Numbered from the stretch's first letter, positions 44,991 through 54,581 are shown. The stretch is 64,000 nucleotides of DNA from an uncultured Paracoccaceae bacterium (GCA_947500825.1 CANMTR010000006.1:124001-188000); one strand, 5' to 3'. Notes: a model not told the origin generated them from the letters alone. Made by a program: numbers and translations.

Positions 44991-46454
44991 ATGGCCGAGA
45001 CAAAAGGGGGCGCGAAGGGCTCCGGCACCAGGGCGAAGGGCAAGACGGATACGTCGACCAAGGCGAAACGGGGCCAGAAGGTCGTCGAGCCGGTCATGAG
45101 GTCCTCCGGACGGGCAGCCTCGTTCCACGACCTGGCGGAGCGCATCTCGAGGGGCGAGCAACTCTTCCCGCCCCGGATGCTGACCGGACTCGACCGGCGC
45201 AACCACGTGCGCTCCACCCTGCGGGAGGATCACCAGACCCGGATCGAGGAACAGGCCCACGGAACGCGGGAGAAGTTCGAGAAGCTCGCCAAATCGCGCT
45301 TCAAGTTCTTTCGCGGGACGGCGCTGTTGTTCTATCGCGACATGGTGGGAATGGACGCGCACATGCCCACGGTGCTGGCGCTGGGCGACGTCCACCCGGA
45401 GAACTTCGGCGTCATGCCCAACGAGGACGGCGTGCCGATCTTCTCGGTCAACGATTTCGACGAGGCGGCCTACGCGCCGTTCACCTGGGACATGAAGCGC
45501 GCCGCCGTCGGCTTCTGGATCGCGGCACAGGAGGAGGGCGAGCTCGACCGCAAGCAGCGGCGCAAGATCGTGCGCGCCTTCGTCAAGGGTTACCTCGACG
45601 CGATGCAGGCCTACGCCGACCACGAGACGGAGAAGGCCGACGCCTTCCGCATGGACAACTCCCCCAAGGTGATCCAGCGCCTGTTCGACGAGGCATGGCA
45701 GGACCGCGAGGAGTGGCTTTGGAACGACTACCTCAAGCCCTCGGGCAAGGGGTTCCGGGCCGACGACGAGCTGCAGCCCCTGTCGTCGGAGATCGACAAG
45801 TTCCAGAAGGCGGTCAACGACCTGGCGAAGACAAACGAGCTCGACGTTCCCGACCGCTCCCCCGACCTGCGCGTCAAGGACGTCTGCGTGCGCCACGGGC
45901 AGGGGACCGCGTCGCTGGGCCTGCCACGCTTCTACGTACTCCTGGAAGGGCCGTCGAAGGACGCCACCGACGACATCATCGTCGAGTTCAAGAAGGCCCG
46001 CCGCTCGGCGCTCGAGGGGCTGGTGCCGCCCACCGAGTTCGACGCCGGCGAGAAGGGCGAGCGCATAGCCCATGGCCAGCAGGTTCAACTTGCTCACGGG
46101 GACGTCTTCTTCGGTGCGGTGGAGATCGACGGCGAGAGCTACATGAGCCGCGAGCGGGCGCCGTTCCGCGACGACATCGACCTCGACGAACTGTCGAAGA
46201 AAACGTGGCGCAACTATGCCGCCGTCTGCGGCAAGGCGCTGGCCCAAGCCCACGCCCTGTCGGACGACCTGGGACAGATCGACTACGACGTGGAGCCGTC
46301 GATCATAGCCGCCTGCGAGCCGCGCGAACTGTTCATCGAGGACCTGCTGCGATTCACCGTCGAGACGGCCGACCGGCTAAAGGCCGACCACCGCGCCTTC
46401 AAGGAAGATTTCGAGGTCGGGGCCTTCGACAGCATCGACATGGTCTATCGCTGA
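44991..46454 (+). CDS. DUF2252 family protein (kinase-like fold)
   Basis: A 487-aa protein of the DUF2252 family. A Lys/Gly-rich tail (about 1-30) is followed by the core with FFRGTALLFYRDM, ALGDVHPENFGV (about 126-137) and FSVNDFDEAAYAPFTWDMKR (about 145-164). The GD-x-H-x-x-N and D-F-D motifs look like the catalytic and metal-binding loops of aminoglycoside-phosphotransferase/protein-kinase-like folds, but the substrate is unknown. ATG at 44991 follows AGGAGAGGAAA. Earlier in-frame sequence is a shadow of the tag and EAL genes. Confidence 0.85.
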   Translation: MAETKGGAKGSGTRAKGKTDTSTKAKRGQKVVEPVMRSSGRAASFHDLAERISRGEQLFPPRMLTGLDRRNHVRSTLREDHQTRIEEQAHGTREKFEKLAKSRFKFFRGTALLFYRDMVGMDAHMPTVLALGDVHPENFGVMPNEDGVPIFSVNDFDEAAYAPFTWDMKRAAVGFWIAAQEEGELDRKQRRKIVRAFVKGYLDAMQAYADHETEKADAFRMDNSPKVIQRLFDEAWQDREEWLWNDYLKPSGKGFRADDELQPLSSEIDKFQKAVNDLAKTNELDVPDRSPDLRVKDVCVRHGQGTASLGLPRFYVLLEGPSKDATDDIIVEFKKARRSALEGLVPPTEFDAGEKGERIAHGQQVQLAHGDVFFGAVEIDGESYMSRERAPFRDDIDLDELSKKTWRNYAAVCGKALAQAHALSDDLGQIDYDVEPSIIAACEPRELFIEDLLRFTVETADRLKADHRAFKEDFEVGAFDSIDMVYR

Positions 46455-46700
46455 TCAGTCCCGGTAGTCGGGGTTGCGCAGGATCGCGCGAACCCGGCGT
46501 CGCGTCTCCAGGTAGCTGTCCCGGTTGACGAGAACGTTGTGGAGGGCGGCCGCCTGGGCCAGGGTCAGGGCCTCCGGCGGCACCGAAATCCCATAGCGTT
46601 CGAGCTTGCCCGACACCTGCAGAGCGAGCTGGGGATTGGGCTGCTCGGCCGCCGCGGGCGTCGCGGTGGCCAGCGCCAAGGCGATCAGGATTCGTTTCAT
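46455..46700 (-). CDS. Small periplasmic protein
   Basis: An 81-aa protein with a clear Sec signal peptide (KRILIALALATATPAAA, cleavage near residue 18). The mature part (NPQLALQVSGKLERYGISVPPEALTLAQAAAL) and its Arg-rich end show no named family. It is the last of three minus-strand genes and meets the DUF2252 gene end to end, with adjacent stop codons. Confidence 0.7.
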   Translation of the reverse strand: MKRILIALALATATPAAAEQPNPQLALQVSGKLERYGISVPPEALTLAQAAALHNVLVNRDSYLETRRRVRAILRNPDYRD

Positions 46701-46711
46701 GGCCAGTCCTT

Positions 46712-47308
46712 TCAGGGTCTGTCCGCGTCCTGTCTCAGATCGCGGCGATAGTAGAGGAGGACGACGAGCGCCGTCCCGCCCAGGATGGCGGCCTTCAGTC
46801 CCACCTCGGCGCCCAGACCGCCCGACAGGGCAAGGGCGATCACCCCCACCAGCGTGAACAGAACCACCAGAGCGGCGAAGAAGAAGGCGATGTAGGCGAA
46901 GGTCTTGCGGACGGGATTGTCGCGCTCGGCCCGCAGGTCGATGACGGCGAAGAGCGGCGCGAAAACGGCGATGGCCGCGATCCGCCATGCCTCGCCGGGG
47001 CCGAAAGGCACCGGGCCGGTGCCCACCGCGCGCTCGGCTAGCGCGAAGAGTTCGGCCACCCCGTTCACCAGGACCACCGACAGGGCGAAAAAGCCCAGCG
47101 CATAGATCGCGGCCTCGCGCGCCGAGACGAAGGGACGCGGCCGTGGGACGGGGGGCGTGAAGCCCCCTTCCGCGAAGGCGCTCAAGGCGCGGGAGACGTC
47201 CGCCTCGCGCCAGCCGGCCTCGGCCAGGGCGGACCGGATCTCGCCGCGGGAGCGGCCCCTGTCCAGCGCCTCGCCCACGAAGCGCACGAGCTCGCCCCGC
47301 GAGGCCAT
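46712..47308 (-). CDS. DUF5671-type membrane protein
   Basis: A 198-aa protein. The N-terminal soluble helix bundle (LVRFVGEALDRGRSRGEIRSALAEAGW, about 1-45) resembles the small sensor-like unit seen in this family. Four membrane helices follow (AAIYALGFFALSVVLVNGV; WRIAAIAVFAPLFAVI; FAYIAFFFAALVVLFTLVGVIAL; AAILGGTALVVLLYY). I assign DUF5671 from memory. Function unknown. It is directly downstream of the DUF1244 gene, one base apart. Confidence 0.68.
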   Translation of the reverse strand: MASRGELVRFVGEALDRGRSRGEIRSALAEAGWREADVSRALSAFAEGGFTPPVPRPRPFVSAREAAIYALGFFALSVVLVNGVAELFALAERAVGTGPVPFGPGEAWRIAAIAVFAPLFAVIDLRAERDNPVRKTFAYIAFFFAALVVLFTLVGVIALALSGGLGAEVGLKAAILGGTALVVLLYYRRDLRQDADRP

Positions 47309-47309
47309 C

Positions 47310-47606
47310 TCAGTGCGCCTTGGGCGCCGCGTCGAAGGCGGCCTGCTGGTCGGCCGACGCCTCGCGCTGGTAGCGCTCGCGCCACGTGTCGTAGGGCATG
47401 CCGTAGACTGTCTCGCGCGCGGCCTCCTTGGAGATGTCCACGTCGCGGGCGGCCGCCTCCTCCTGGTACCAGCGGCTCAGGCAGTTGCGGCAGAACCCCG
47501 CGAGGTTCATCAGGTCGATGTTCTGGACGTCGGTGCGCTCCTGCAGGTGATCGCGCAGCCGGCGGAAGGCGGCGGCCTCGAGTTCGAGGCGGGTCTGGTC
47601 GTCCAT
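47310..47606 (-). CDS. DUF1244 family protein
   Basis: A 98-aa soluble protein, DVQNIDLMNLAGFCRNCLSRWYQEEA followed by AARETVYGMPYDTWRERYQ, which is the conserved pattern of DUF1244 (SMc04059-like). The CRNC pair may bind metal. Function unknown. It is the first gene of the three-gene minus-strand group and divergent from pyk. Confidence 0.85.
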   Translation of the reverse strand: MDDQTRLELEAAAFRRLRDHLQERTDVQNIDLMNLAGFCRNCLSRWYQEEAAARDVDISKEAARETVYGMPYDTWRERYQREASADQQAAFDAAPKAH

Positions 47607-47752
47607 CGTGCAACTCCCGTGTTCGGTCTGCCTGATAGCTGGGCAAGGGACCGCCCGGGATCAAGCGCCGCGGGTGTCGCCTGCCAGGGTCGTATTGTCA
47701 GTGCTGGGGCTTTCGCCCATAGGTATGATCGACGCTAACGGGGGAGCAATCC

Positions 47753-49198
47753 ATGCGCCGTCTTCGCAAGATCAAGATCGTCGCCACGCTGGGCCCCGCC
47801 TCCGGCGACTACGATACCATCCGCAAGCTGTTCGAGGCCGGGGCGGACGTCTTTCGCCTCAACATGAGCCACGGAAGCCACGACGAGATCGGCGAACGTC
47901 ACCGCATCATCCGCCAGATCGAGAAGGACACGGGCCGCCCCATCGCCATCCTGGCGGACCTGCAGGGGCCGAAGCTGCGGCTGGGCGTCTTCGCCAACGG
48001 CGAGGAGGAGATCTCGGCGGGGCAGGACTTCCGCCTCGACCTCGACGAGGCGGAGGGCGACGCGACCCGCGTGCAACTGCCCCACCGGGAGATCTTCGAG
48101 GCGCTGGAACCCGGCGCGTCGCTCCTGGTCAACGACGGCAAGATCCGCCTGAAGGTCAAGGAGCACGGCGCCGACTTCGCCGATTGCGAGGTGATGGTGG
48201 GCGGCACGATCTCCAACCGCAAGGGCGTGAACGTCCCCGATGTGGAGCTGCCCCTCGCCGCCCTGTCGGACAAGGACCGCAAGGACCTGGACTTCGTGTG
48301 CAAGCTGGGCGTGGATTGGCTGGCCCTGTCCTTCGTGCAGCGCCCCCGCGACGTGGAGGAGGCGCGCGAGCTGTGTCAGGGCCGCGCCGCGATCCTGTCG
48401 AAGATCGAGAAGCCGACCGCGGTGAAGAACTTCACCGAGATCATGGCCGTCTCGGACGGGATCATGGTGGCCCGGGGCGACCTGGGCGTGGAGCTTCCCG
48501 TCCAGAACGTCCCCCCGATCCAGAAACGGCTGATCCGGCAATGCCGCGCGTCCGCCAAGCCGGTGATCGTGGCCACCCAGATGCTCGAATCGATGATCGA
48601 GAGCCCGATCCCCACCCGCGCCGAGGTCTCGGACGTGGCGACGGCGATCTACGAGGGCGCCGACGCGGTGATGCTGTCGGCCGAATCGGCGGCCGGCTCC
48701 TACCCGGTCGAGGCGGTCTCGACGATGAACAACGTCGCCGTGGAGGTGGAGAGCGACCCCACCTATATCGACGTGATCGGCGCGAGCCGCGGCGGCGAGA
48801 AGGAGACGGTCGCCGACGCGATCGTGTCGGCCGCGCGCGAGATCGCCGAGACCACCGACATCCGCGCGATCTGCTGCTACACCCAGTCGGGCACTACCGC
48901 CACGCTGGTGGCGCGCGAGCGCCCGCAGGTGCCGATCATCGCGCTGACCTCGATGACCGGCACGGCCCGGCGGCTGTGCCTGTCGTGGGGAATGCATTGC
49001 GTGACCACGGGCGAGGTGGGCCGCTTCAAGGAGGCGGTGATCAACGCCGCCCGCGCCGCCCGCTCTGAGGGGTTCGTCACCGCCGAGGACCAGATCGTGG
49101 TGACCGCGGGCGTGCCCTTCGGGCAGGCTGGAACCACCAACATCCTGCGCGTGGCCCCCTGCGAGGAGCGTCTGATCTACTCCACCGATCCGGGCTGA
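47753..49198 (+). CDS. pyk: Pyruvate kinase
   Basis: A 481-aa glycolytic enzyme (phosphoenolpyruvate + ADP to pyruvate + ATP). [10 protein letters not shown] near the start, MSHGSHDE, the catalytic-lysine motif [14 protein letters not shown] (near residue 215), [12 protein letters not shown] and [18 protein letters not shown] make a complete active site. B and C domains are present; the C-terminal allosteric domain ends normally. Length fits type II enzymes (about 480). RBS GGGGGAGC precedes ATG. Confidence 0.97.
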   Translation: MRRLRKIKIVATLGPASGDYDTIRKLFEAGADVFRLNMSHGSHDEIGERHRIIRQIEKDTGRPIAILADLQGPKLRLGVFANGEEEISAGQDFRLDLDEAEGDATRVQLPHREIFEALEPGASLLVNDGKIRLKVKEHGADFADCEVMVGGTISNRKGVNVPDVELPLAALSDKDRKDLDFVCKLGVDWLALSFVQRPRDVEEARELCQGRAAILSKIEKPTAVKNFTEIMAVSDGIMVARGDLGVELPVQNVPPIQKRLIRQCRASAKPVIVATQMLESMIESPIPTRAEVSDVATAIYEGADAVMLSAESAAGSYPVEAVSTMNNVAVEVESDPTYIDVIGASRGGEKETVADAIVSAAREIAETTDIRAICCYTQSGTTATLVARERPQVPIIALTSMTGTARRLCLSWGMHCVTTGEVGRFKEAVINAARAARSEGFVTAEDQIVVTAGVPFGQAGTTNILRVAPCEERLIYSTDPG

Positions 49199-49206
49199 CC
49201 CTTGCG

Positions 49207-49222
49207 CGGGGGTCCGCCCCCG
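49207..49222 (+). terminator. GC hairpin after pyk
   Basis: CGGGGG (49207-49212), loop TCCG, CCCCCG (49217-49222), 8 bases after the pyk stop. No U-tract follows, so it is at best a weak or Rho-assisted terminator. Confidence 0.35.
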
Positions 49223-49310
49223 TGTAAGGGGCGCGTTCATCTCCCGCGCGGGCCGGCCGATGTGGCATGCCGAGTCCGCGCATCAACCGACCTCGACCAA
49301 GGAGACGGAA

Positions 49311-49511
49311 ATGCCCAAGATGAAGACCAAGTCGAGCGCCAAGAAGCGCTTCAAGGTCACCGCGACCGGGAAGGTCGTCGGCGGCCAGGCCGGCAAGCGG
49401 CACGGCATGATCAAACGGTCCAACGACTTCATCCGCGATGCCCGCGGAACCCAGGTCTTGAGCAAGCCCGACCAGCGGCTTGCCAAGCAGTTCATGCCCT
49501 ACGACCGGTAA
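49311..49511 (+). CDS. rpmI: 50S ribosomal protein L35
   Basis: A 66-aa basic protein, [19 protein letters not shown] with [13 protein letters not shown], as in alphaproteobacterial bL35. ATG 49311 follows AAGGAGACGG. It is coupled to rplT 12 bases downstream; infC is not in this window. Confidence 0.96.
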   Translation: MPKMKTKSSAKKRFKVTATGKVVGGQAGKRHGMIKRSNDFIRDARGTQVLSKPDQRLAKQFMPYDR

Positions 49512-49523
49512 GGAGACGCGACC

Positions 49524-49889
49524 ATGGCACGAGTCAAAGGCGGAGTTACCTCCCACGCCCGGCACCGCAAGGTCATCAAGGCCGCGAAGGGCTACTACGG
49601 ACGCCGCAAGAACACCTTCCGCATTGCCACGCAGGCGGTGGACAAGGCGAACCAGTACGCCACCCGCGACCGCAAGGCACGCAAGCGCAATTTCCGTGCG
49701 CTGTGGATCCAGCGGATCAACGCCGCGGTGCGCGCCCACGACGAGACGCTGACCTATTCGCGGTTCATCAACGGCCTGTCGCTGGCGGGTATCGAGGTCG
49801 ACCGCAAGGTGCTGGCCGACCTCGCCGTACATGAGCCCGAGGCGTTCGGCGCCATCGTGGACCAGGCCCGGGCGAAGCTCGCCGCCTGA
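49524..49889 (+). CDS. rplT: 50S ribosomal protein L20
   Basis: A 121-aa basic protein with [18 protein letters not shown] near the start, [15 protein letters not shown], and the C-terminal globular part [20 protein letters not shown] typical of bL20. RBS AAGGAGACG. An intrinsic terminator follows. Confidence 0.97.
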   Translation: MARVKGGVTSHARHRKVIKAAKGYYGRRKNTFRIATQAVDKANQYATRDRKARKRNFRALWIQRINAAVRAHDETLTYSRFINGLSLAGIEVDRKVLADLAVHEPEAFGAIVDQARAKLAA

Positions 49890-49915
49890 TACACTGGACG
49901 GCAAGCCGAAAAAAG

Positions 49916-49945
49916 AAAGGCCGCTCTTCCAGGGGCGGCCTTTTT
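49916..49945 (+). terminator. Intrinsic terminator of rpmI-rplT
   Basis: AAAGGCCGC (49916-49924) pairs with GCGGCCTTT (49935-49943), extended by three inner pairs, followed by TTTTTC in overlap with the stem end. Confidence 0.88.
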
Positions 49946-49993
49946 CGTACACCCGGTCCCGGAACGGGTGGGGGAGCGCGGCGTTCTGTCCGC

Positions 49994-50893
49994 ATGAGCT
50001 ACTCCTTCGACCGGTCTGATCGCGGCGTCGAGCCGGGCCTGCGACGCATCGCGCTCGGCCAGATCGACCGTGCGCTCGAAGAGAGCCTCGACGACGATCT
50101 TCCGATGGCGGAACGGGTCCACCGGGTGCGCAAGCGCTGCAAGAAGCTGCGCGGCCTGATCCGGATCGTGCGCCCCGTCTTTCCCGATTACGACGCCGAG
50201 AACGCCGCCTTCCGGGACGCCGCACGGCGACTGTCCGACATTCGCGACGCCGCTGCGCTGGTGGAGACCTGCGACGCGCTGACCGAGCGGTTCTCCGACC
50301 GGCTGTCCCGCGATGCCTTCGCCCCCTTCCGCGATGCGCTTGCCCGGGACGCCCGCGACCGGGAAGCGGGCCACGACGTCGAGGACCGGTTGGACCGGAG
50401 CCGCGAGGACTTGCGCGCCGCTCGGGAGCGGTCCGCCGGCTGGGTACTGGAGACGGAGGGGCCGGAGGCCGTGGCCATGGGGGCCAGGAAGACCTTCGCC
50501 CGAGCCCGAAAGGCGATGGAGGCCGCGCGCGAGGAGCCCGGCGCCACCCGAATGCACGACTGGCGCAAGAGGGTGAAATATCACTGGTACCACATGCGGC
50601 TTCTCAAGAAGGCCTCGCCGATCCTCGCCGCCCAGGCAGACGTGGCCGATGACCTCGCCGAGAGCCTTGGCCAGCACCATGACACCCACGTCCTGGAGGC
50701 CGCGCTGGAGAACCGGGCGGACGAAATCGCCGAGGACGGCGCGGAGGCGCTGCGCGGTCTGCTGATCGCCCGGCGGGACACGCTTGAGGCCCGGTGCTTC
50801 GAGGCGGGCGCGCGACTTTTCTCGGAACGGCCCAAGGGGCTGTCCCGTCGAATTTCGGGGTACTGGTGCGCATGGCAAGACGATGCGGCCTGA
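49994..50893 (+). CDS. CHAD-domain protein 1
   Basis: A 299-aa all-helical CHAD protein, a family that binds polyphosphate through basic His/Lys/Arg-lined grooves. The two repeats carry the expected motifs: VHRVRKRCKKLRGLIRIV near residue 37 and MHDWRKRVKYHWYHMRLL near residue 183. No CYTH domain is fused. It lies directly after the rplT terminator and overlaps the second CHAD gene by 11 bases, so the two are translated together. Confidence 0.86.
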   Translation: MSYSFDRSDRGVEPGLRRIALGQIDRALEESLDDDLPMAERVHRVRKRCKKLRGLIRIVRPVFPDYDAENAAFRDAARRLSDIRDAAALVETCDALTERFSDRLSRDAFAPFRDALARDARDREAGHDVEDRLDRSREDLRAARERSAGWVLETEGPEAVAMGARKTFARARKAMEAAREEPGATRMHDWRKRVKYHWYHMRLLKKASPILAAQADVADDLAESLGQHHDTHVLEAALENRADEIAEDGAEALRGLLIARRDTLEARCFEAGARLFSERPKGLSRRISGYWCAWQDDAA

Positions 50894-51839
50894 CGCCCCT
50901 CCCCTCGTCTTCAGCGTGAACGACCCGAGCGTCGAAGCCGGGCTGAAACGCATCGCCGAGGCCGGGCTATCCACGGCGCTCGAAGACTTGGAGAGCGAGC
51001 TGCCGCTCGCCGACAAGGTGCACCGGGTGCGCGAGACGATCCGGTACCTGCGCGGCTTGCTTAAGATCGTCGCTCCGGCCTTTCCCGCCCATCGCAAGGA
51101 GGCCGGAGCCCTGCGCCGGGCGGCGCGCGGCGTGGTGGACCTGCGCGACAGTGCCGCGATGGTCGCGATCGCGCGGGAAGCGCAACCGTTCCTCGCGACG
51201 ACCCTGGGCCATGATCTGGCCCACGATTTGCACGCTCTGCTGGAACGGGACCGGGTGGAGCGCGAGGCGCTGGAGGATACGGGGCGTCGATTGGCGGGCC
51301 TGAAGGTCGCGCTCCTCTCGGCCTCGGACCGCGTGGGGTCCTGGGCGCTCACGCTGGACGAGGGCGCTGCCCTGTCCGACGGGATCGCCGAGACCGTCGG
51401 GCGCGCGCAAGGGGCGCTCGCCATTGCCGAACGGCGCGGTCAGGCGGCCGATTTCGAAGCTTTGCGCAAGCAGGTCCGCCATCACCGATGTCACACCGCC
51501 CTGCTGCGGTCTACGATGGGCGGGCCGATGGAGGCGCATCTCGCGCTGGCCGACGCCACCCTCGAGGCGCTCGACGCCCACCGCGACATGACGCTGCTCT
51601 CGGCGCTGCTGAACCGCCTTCAGGGGCGAATGTCGCCCGGCATCCAGAATGCGGCATCCGAGGCCATTGCCACCCGGCGTGCCAGCATGGAGCCGGTGAT
51701 CCTCGGGCTGGCGCGCGCGCTTCTGGCGGAGGAGCCGCGCGGGGTCGCGCGCCGCTTCGTGACCTACTGGGAGGTCTGGCGGAGCGGTTCGCTCGCCCCC
51801 GCGGCGGACGCCCCGTCGAGCGCTATCGCGGCGTTGTAG
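50883..51839 (+). CDS. CHAD-domain protein 2 (diverged paralogue)
   Basis: A 318-aa CHAD protein. The first motif is VHRVRETIRYLRGLLKIV near residue 43; in the second, the usual His-containing start has become FEALRKQVRHHRCHTALL. It therefore keeps a basic surface but has lost some conserved residues, suggesting a divergent partner of copy 1. The ATG at 50883 lies in the last codons of copy 1. Its last 76 bases lie opposite the 3' end of the convergent CYTH gene. Confidence 0.83.
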   Translation: MRPDAPPLVFSVNDPSVEAGLKRIAEAGLSTALEDLESELPLADKVHRVRETIRYLRGLLKIVAPAFPAHRKEAGALRRAARGVVDLRDSAAMVAIAREAQPFLATTLGHDLAHDLHALLERDRVEREALEDTGRRLAGLKVALLSASDRVGSWALTLDEGAALSDGIAETVGRAQGALAIAERRGQAADFEALRKQVRHHRCHTALLRSTMGGPMEAHLALADATLEALDAHRDMTLLSALLNRLQGRMSPGIQNAASEAIATRRASMEPVILGLARALLAEEPRGVARRFVTYWEVWRSGSLAPAADAPSSAIAAL

Positions 51840-52255
51840 TAGCGCGGGTCGCCCGTCACCTCTGCCCCGATCCAGCCGGGCAGCTCGAAGGCGGCCCCCT
51901 CGGTGGGCAGCTCGATCTCGGCAAGGACGAGCCCGCCCGCGAAGGTGTCCACTTCCCAGGTCAGGTCGCCCATGGGCACGAGGTGGCGCGTCTTCTCGAT
52001 GGTCGCGCCAGAGCGGAGCACCTCCATCGCGCGGGCCTCGGCGAGGGGGACGTCCCACTCGTATTCCGCGCGGGAGGCGCCCTCGGCATTGCCCTTGACG
52101 GTCATCCGGGCGCTGCTTCCGTCGGTGATCCGCACCCTGACGGTCGCCCGGTCGGTCCGGGCGAGGTAGAACTGCCGGATCGTCCGGGAGACCGTCACGC
52201 CGGCGCGCCAGTCCTCGCCCGCGACGAGGAACTTGCGTTCGATCTCAAGCGCCAA
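51764..52255 (-). CDS. CYTH-domain protein (triphosphate tunnel enzyme)
   Basis: A 163-aa stand-alone CYTH protein. The N-terminal signature ALEIERKFLV contains the ExExK metal/triphosphate motif; other tunnel strands are VRVRITDGSSARMTVKG and TWEVDTFAGGLVLAEIEL, ending GAEVTGDPRYYN. Family members hydrolyse thiamine triphosphate or inorganic tri/polyphosphate, or make cAMP. The start is a TTG at 52255 that gives exactly the motif-first N-terminus and overlaps the upstream hydrolase by 11 bases; upstream extension is a shadow. The C-terminus runs 76 bases into the facing CHAD gene. Confidence 0.85.
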   Translation of the reverse strand: MALEIERKFLVAGEDWRAGVTVSRTIRQFYLARTDRATVRVRITDGSSARMTVKGNAEGASRAEYEWDVPLAEARAMEVLRSGATIEKTRHLVPMGDLTWEVDTFAGGLVLAEIELPTEGAAFELPGWIGAEVTGDPRYYNAAIALDGASAAGASEPLRQTSQ

Positions 52256-52979
52256 GGCGCTCGGCGAGGAAATCGGAGAAGGCTTCCCAGCTCTTGGTCG
52301 CGGCACGTTCCTGGTAGCGATCCGAGCCCTCGACGGTGAAGGCATGGGGCGCATCGGAATAGACCTCCGCCGTGTAGGTCGCGCCCGCGCCCTCCAGCTC
52401 GTCCATCAGGGTCACGAGCTCGGACAGGGGGACGGAGGTGTCCGCCCCGCCGTGCAAGATCAAGACCGGGGGAACATCCGCGGAATAGCCTTCGCCCTCG
52501 GGGGTAGCGAGCGAGCCGTGGAAGGTGGCGTAACCCGCCGCCTCGCCGGCCATGTCGGAGCGGGCCATCTCCAACGTGACCCCGCCGCCGAAGCAGTATC
52601 CGGCGACGACGAGCGCCTCGGCCCCGGATTGCCCGCGCGCGGCGTCCAGCCCTGCGCGGATCAGGGCGCGCATCTTTTCGCGATCCTCGCGCAACTCGCC
52701 CGTGGCGGCCCGGTTCTGCTCGGTGGTGCCGGCTTCGGTGTCCGCACCGTACATGTCGAGCGCGAAGGCGTCGTAGCCCATGGCGGCGAGCTGGTCGGCC
52801 CGGCCGCGTTCGTAGTCGTCGAGCCCGTCCCAGTCGTGGACGAGCACGACGAGGCCCTGCGGCTCGTCGGCTTCGGCGAAATAGCCCGTGTGCTCGACGC
52901 CCTCCACGTCGTAGGTCACGTCCTCGGCCCAGGCGGCCGGGGCGGCGAGAGCGGCGGCGAGCGTTGCGATCCGGATCAT
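52245..52979 (-). CDS. Dienelactone hydrolase family protein, exported
   Basis: A 244-aa alpha/beta hydrolase of the DLH type. Sec signal peptide (IRIATLAAALAAPAAWA, about 1-18). The nucleophile elbow GYCFGGGV has Cys, as in dienelactone hydrolase; catalytic Asp lies in LHGGADTSVP and His in SDAPHAF. Periplasmic DLH-like proteins have broad esterase roles and the substrate is unknown. It is upstream of, and overlaps, the CYTH gene. Confidence 0.85.
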   Translation of the reverse strand: MIRIATLAAALAAPAAWAEDVTYDVEGVEHTGYFAEADEPQGLVVLVHDWDGLDDYERGRADQLAAMGYDAFALDMYGADTEAGTTEQNRAATGELREDREKMRALIRAGLDAARGQSGAEALVVAGYCFGGGVTLEMARSDMAGEAAGYATFHGSLATPEGEGYSADVPPVLILHGGADTSVPLSELVTLMDELEGAGATYTAEVYSDAPHAFTVEGSDRYQERAATKSWEAFSDFLAERLGA

Positions 52980-53037
52980 GGCAGTCTCCCTGTCGTCATC
53001 GCGGACCAGCGTGGCACGGGACGGCGCCCGGGTCGCC

Positions 53038-53385
53038 TCACTCTGCGGTGAGGTCCAGCGCGTCGCCCTCGAGGATCTCGCCCGACCCCATGTCCTCGCC
53101 ATCCTGGGACCAGGACAGGGACGATCCGTCGATCTCGGCCTGGTAGCAGCCGAAATCCGTTTCGGGATAGCACACGCCCTCTTCGGTGATCTCGTAGGCG
53201 CCCGAGCCGCTCGCGTCGTGATAGGTGCCGTCTTCGGCGAAATAGCTGGAGTAGCCCCCCCCTCCCATGTCGCCCTGGAAGGTGTTGCCGACGAGGCGCT
53301 CGTTCAGCGTTTCCGTGTCGGCTGCCTGCGACAGCGCCGGCCCGGCGAGGCAGGCGAAGATGGCGGCGGCGGCAATGCGGGTCAT
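53038..53385 (-). CDS. Small secreted hypothetical protein
   Basis: A 115-aa protein with a Sec signal peptide (TRIAAAAIFACLAGPALSQA, about 1-20). The mature part is beta-rich and acidic (NTFQGDMGGGGYSSYFAEDGTYHDASGSG; two Cys in VCYPETDFGCY), similar to small lipocalin-like or META-type folds, but no family is recognised. RBS AGGAGAA precedes the ATG. Confidence 0.7.
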   Translation of the reverse strand: MTRIAAAAIFACLAGPALSQAADTETLNERLVGNTFQGDMGGGGYSSYFAEDGTYHDASGSGAYEITEEGVCYPETDFGCYQAEIDGSSLSWSQDGEDMGSGEILEGDALDLTAE

Positions 53386-53503
53386 GGAAATTCTCCTGTG
53401 GGCTTGCCCGGGTCACATGGCCCGAATGGCCTGGCTGTCCAGCGCGCTTGCCCTTGCGGCGGCGCCACGCTAGCACGCGCCCGTCACTTTCCGAGGGCCG
53501 GCC

Positions 53504-54580
53504 ATGGACGATCTGCGCGAGACCACCCTTTCCCGCATCGAGGCGGCCACCGACGAGGCCGAACTGGAGGAGGTCCGCCTCGCGGCCATCGGCAAGAAGG
53601 GCGAGGTGAGCCTCGCCATGCGCCAGCTGGGCGGCATGAGCCCCGAGGAGCGCAAGGAGGCCGGTCCGCGGCTCAACGCGCTGAAGGACGAGATCACCGC
53701 GGCCATCGCCGCGAAGAAGGCCGCGCTCGAAGACGCGGCGCTGGAGGCGCGCCTGGCGGAAGAATGGCTCGACGTCACCCTGCCCGCGCGCGCCGCGTTC
53801 CGCGACCACACGCAAGGCTCGGTCCACCCGGTGAGCCAGGTCTGGGAGGAATGCACCGCGATCTTCGCCGATATGGGCTTCGCCGTGGCCGAGGGCCCGC
53901 AGGTGGAAAGCGACTGGTACAACTTCGACGCGCTCAACATCCCCGGCCACCACCCGTCGCGGGCCGAGATGGACACCTTCTACATGGCAAGGGCGGACGG
54001 CGACGACCGCCCGCCCCATGTGCTCAGGACCCATACCTCGCCCGTCCAGATCCGCTCGATGCAGGCCCAGGGCGCGCCGCTCCGGATCATCTGCCCGGGC
54101 CGCGTCTACCGCGCCGACTACGACCAGACCCATACGCCGATGTTCCACCAGATCGAGGGGCTGGCGATCGACCGCGACATCTCGATGGCGAACCTGAAAT
54201 GGGTGCTGGAGGAATTCTTCACCGCCTATTTCGGCCGCTCGGTGAAGACCCGCTTCCGCGCCTCGCATTTCCCCTTCACCGAACCCTCGGCCGAGGTCGA
54301 CATCCAGTGCAGCTTCGAGGGCGGCACCGTGAAGGTCGGCGAGGGCGACGACTGGCTGGAAGTGCTCGGCTCGGGGATGGTCCACCCCAAGGTCCTGCGC
54401 GCGGGGGGGATCGACCCCGACGAGTGGCAGGGATTCGCCTTCGGCATGGGCATCGACCGGATCGCGATGCTGAAATACGGCATCCCCGACCTGCGCGCGT
54501 TCTTCGACAGCGACCTGCGCTGGCTGCGGCACTACGGGTTTTCCGGGTTGCAGGTGCCGACGCTGAGAGGCGGGGTGTGA
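53504..54580 (+). CDS. pheS: Phenylalanyl-tRNA synthetase alpha subunit
   Basis: A 358-aa catalytic subunit of PheRS. N-terminal coiled-coil arm (about 1-85), motif 1 around [19 protein letters not shown], motif 2 [21 protein letters not shown] and motif 3 [18 protein letters not shown] are complete. Length is slightly longer than E. coli (327), as usual in alphaproteobacteria. pheT is not adjacent: about 3 kb separate the two subunit genes here. Confidence 0.97.
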   Translation: MDDLRETTLSRIEAATDEAELEEVRLAAIGKKGEVSLAMRQLGGMSPEERKEAGPRLNALKDEITAAIAAKKAALEDAALEARLAEEWLDVTLPARAAFRDHTQGSVHPVSQVWEECTAIFADMGFAVAEGPQVESDWYNFDALNIPGHHPSRAEMDTFYMARADGDDRPPHVLRTHTSPVQIRSMQAQGAPLRIICPGRVYRADYDQTHTPMFHQIEGLAIDRDISMANLKWVLEEFFTAYFGRSVKTRFRASHFPFTEPSAEVDIQCSFEGGTVKVGEGDDWLEVLGSGMVHPKVLRAGGIDPDEWQGFAFGMGIDRIAMLKYGIPDLRAFFDSDLRWLRHYGFSGLQVPTLRGGV

Positions 54581-54581
54581 A

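Noticed and set aside
47695-47729. TTGTCA and TATGAT upstream of pyk
   Set aside because: Boxes look good separately but are 23 bases apart, too far for a sigma-70 promoter.
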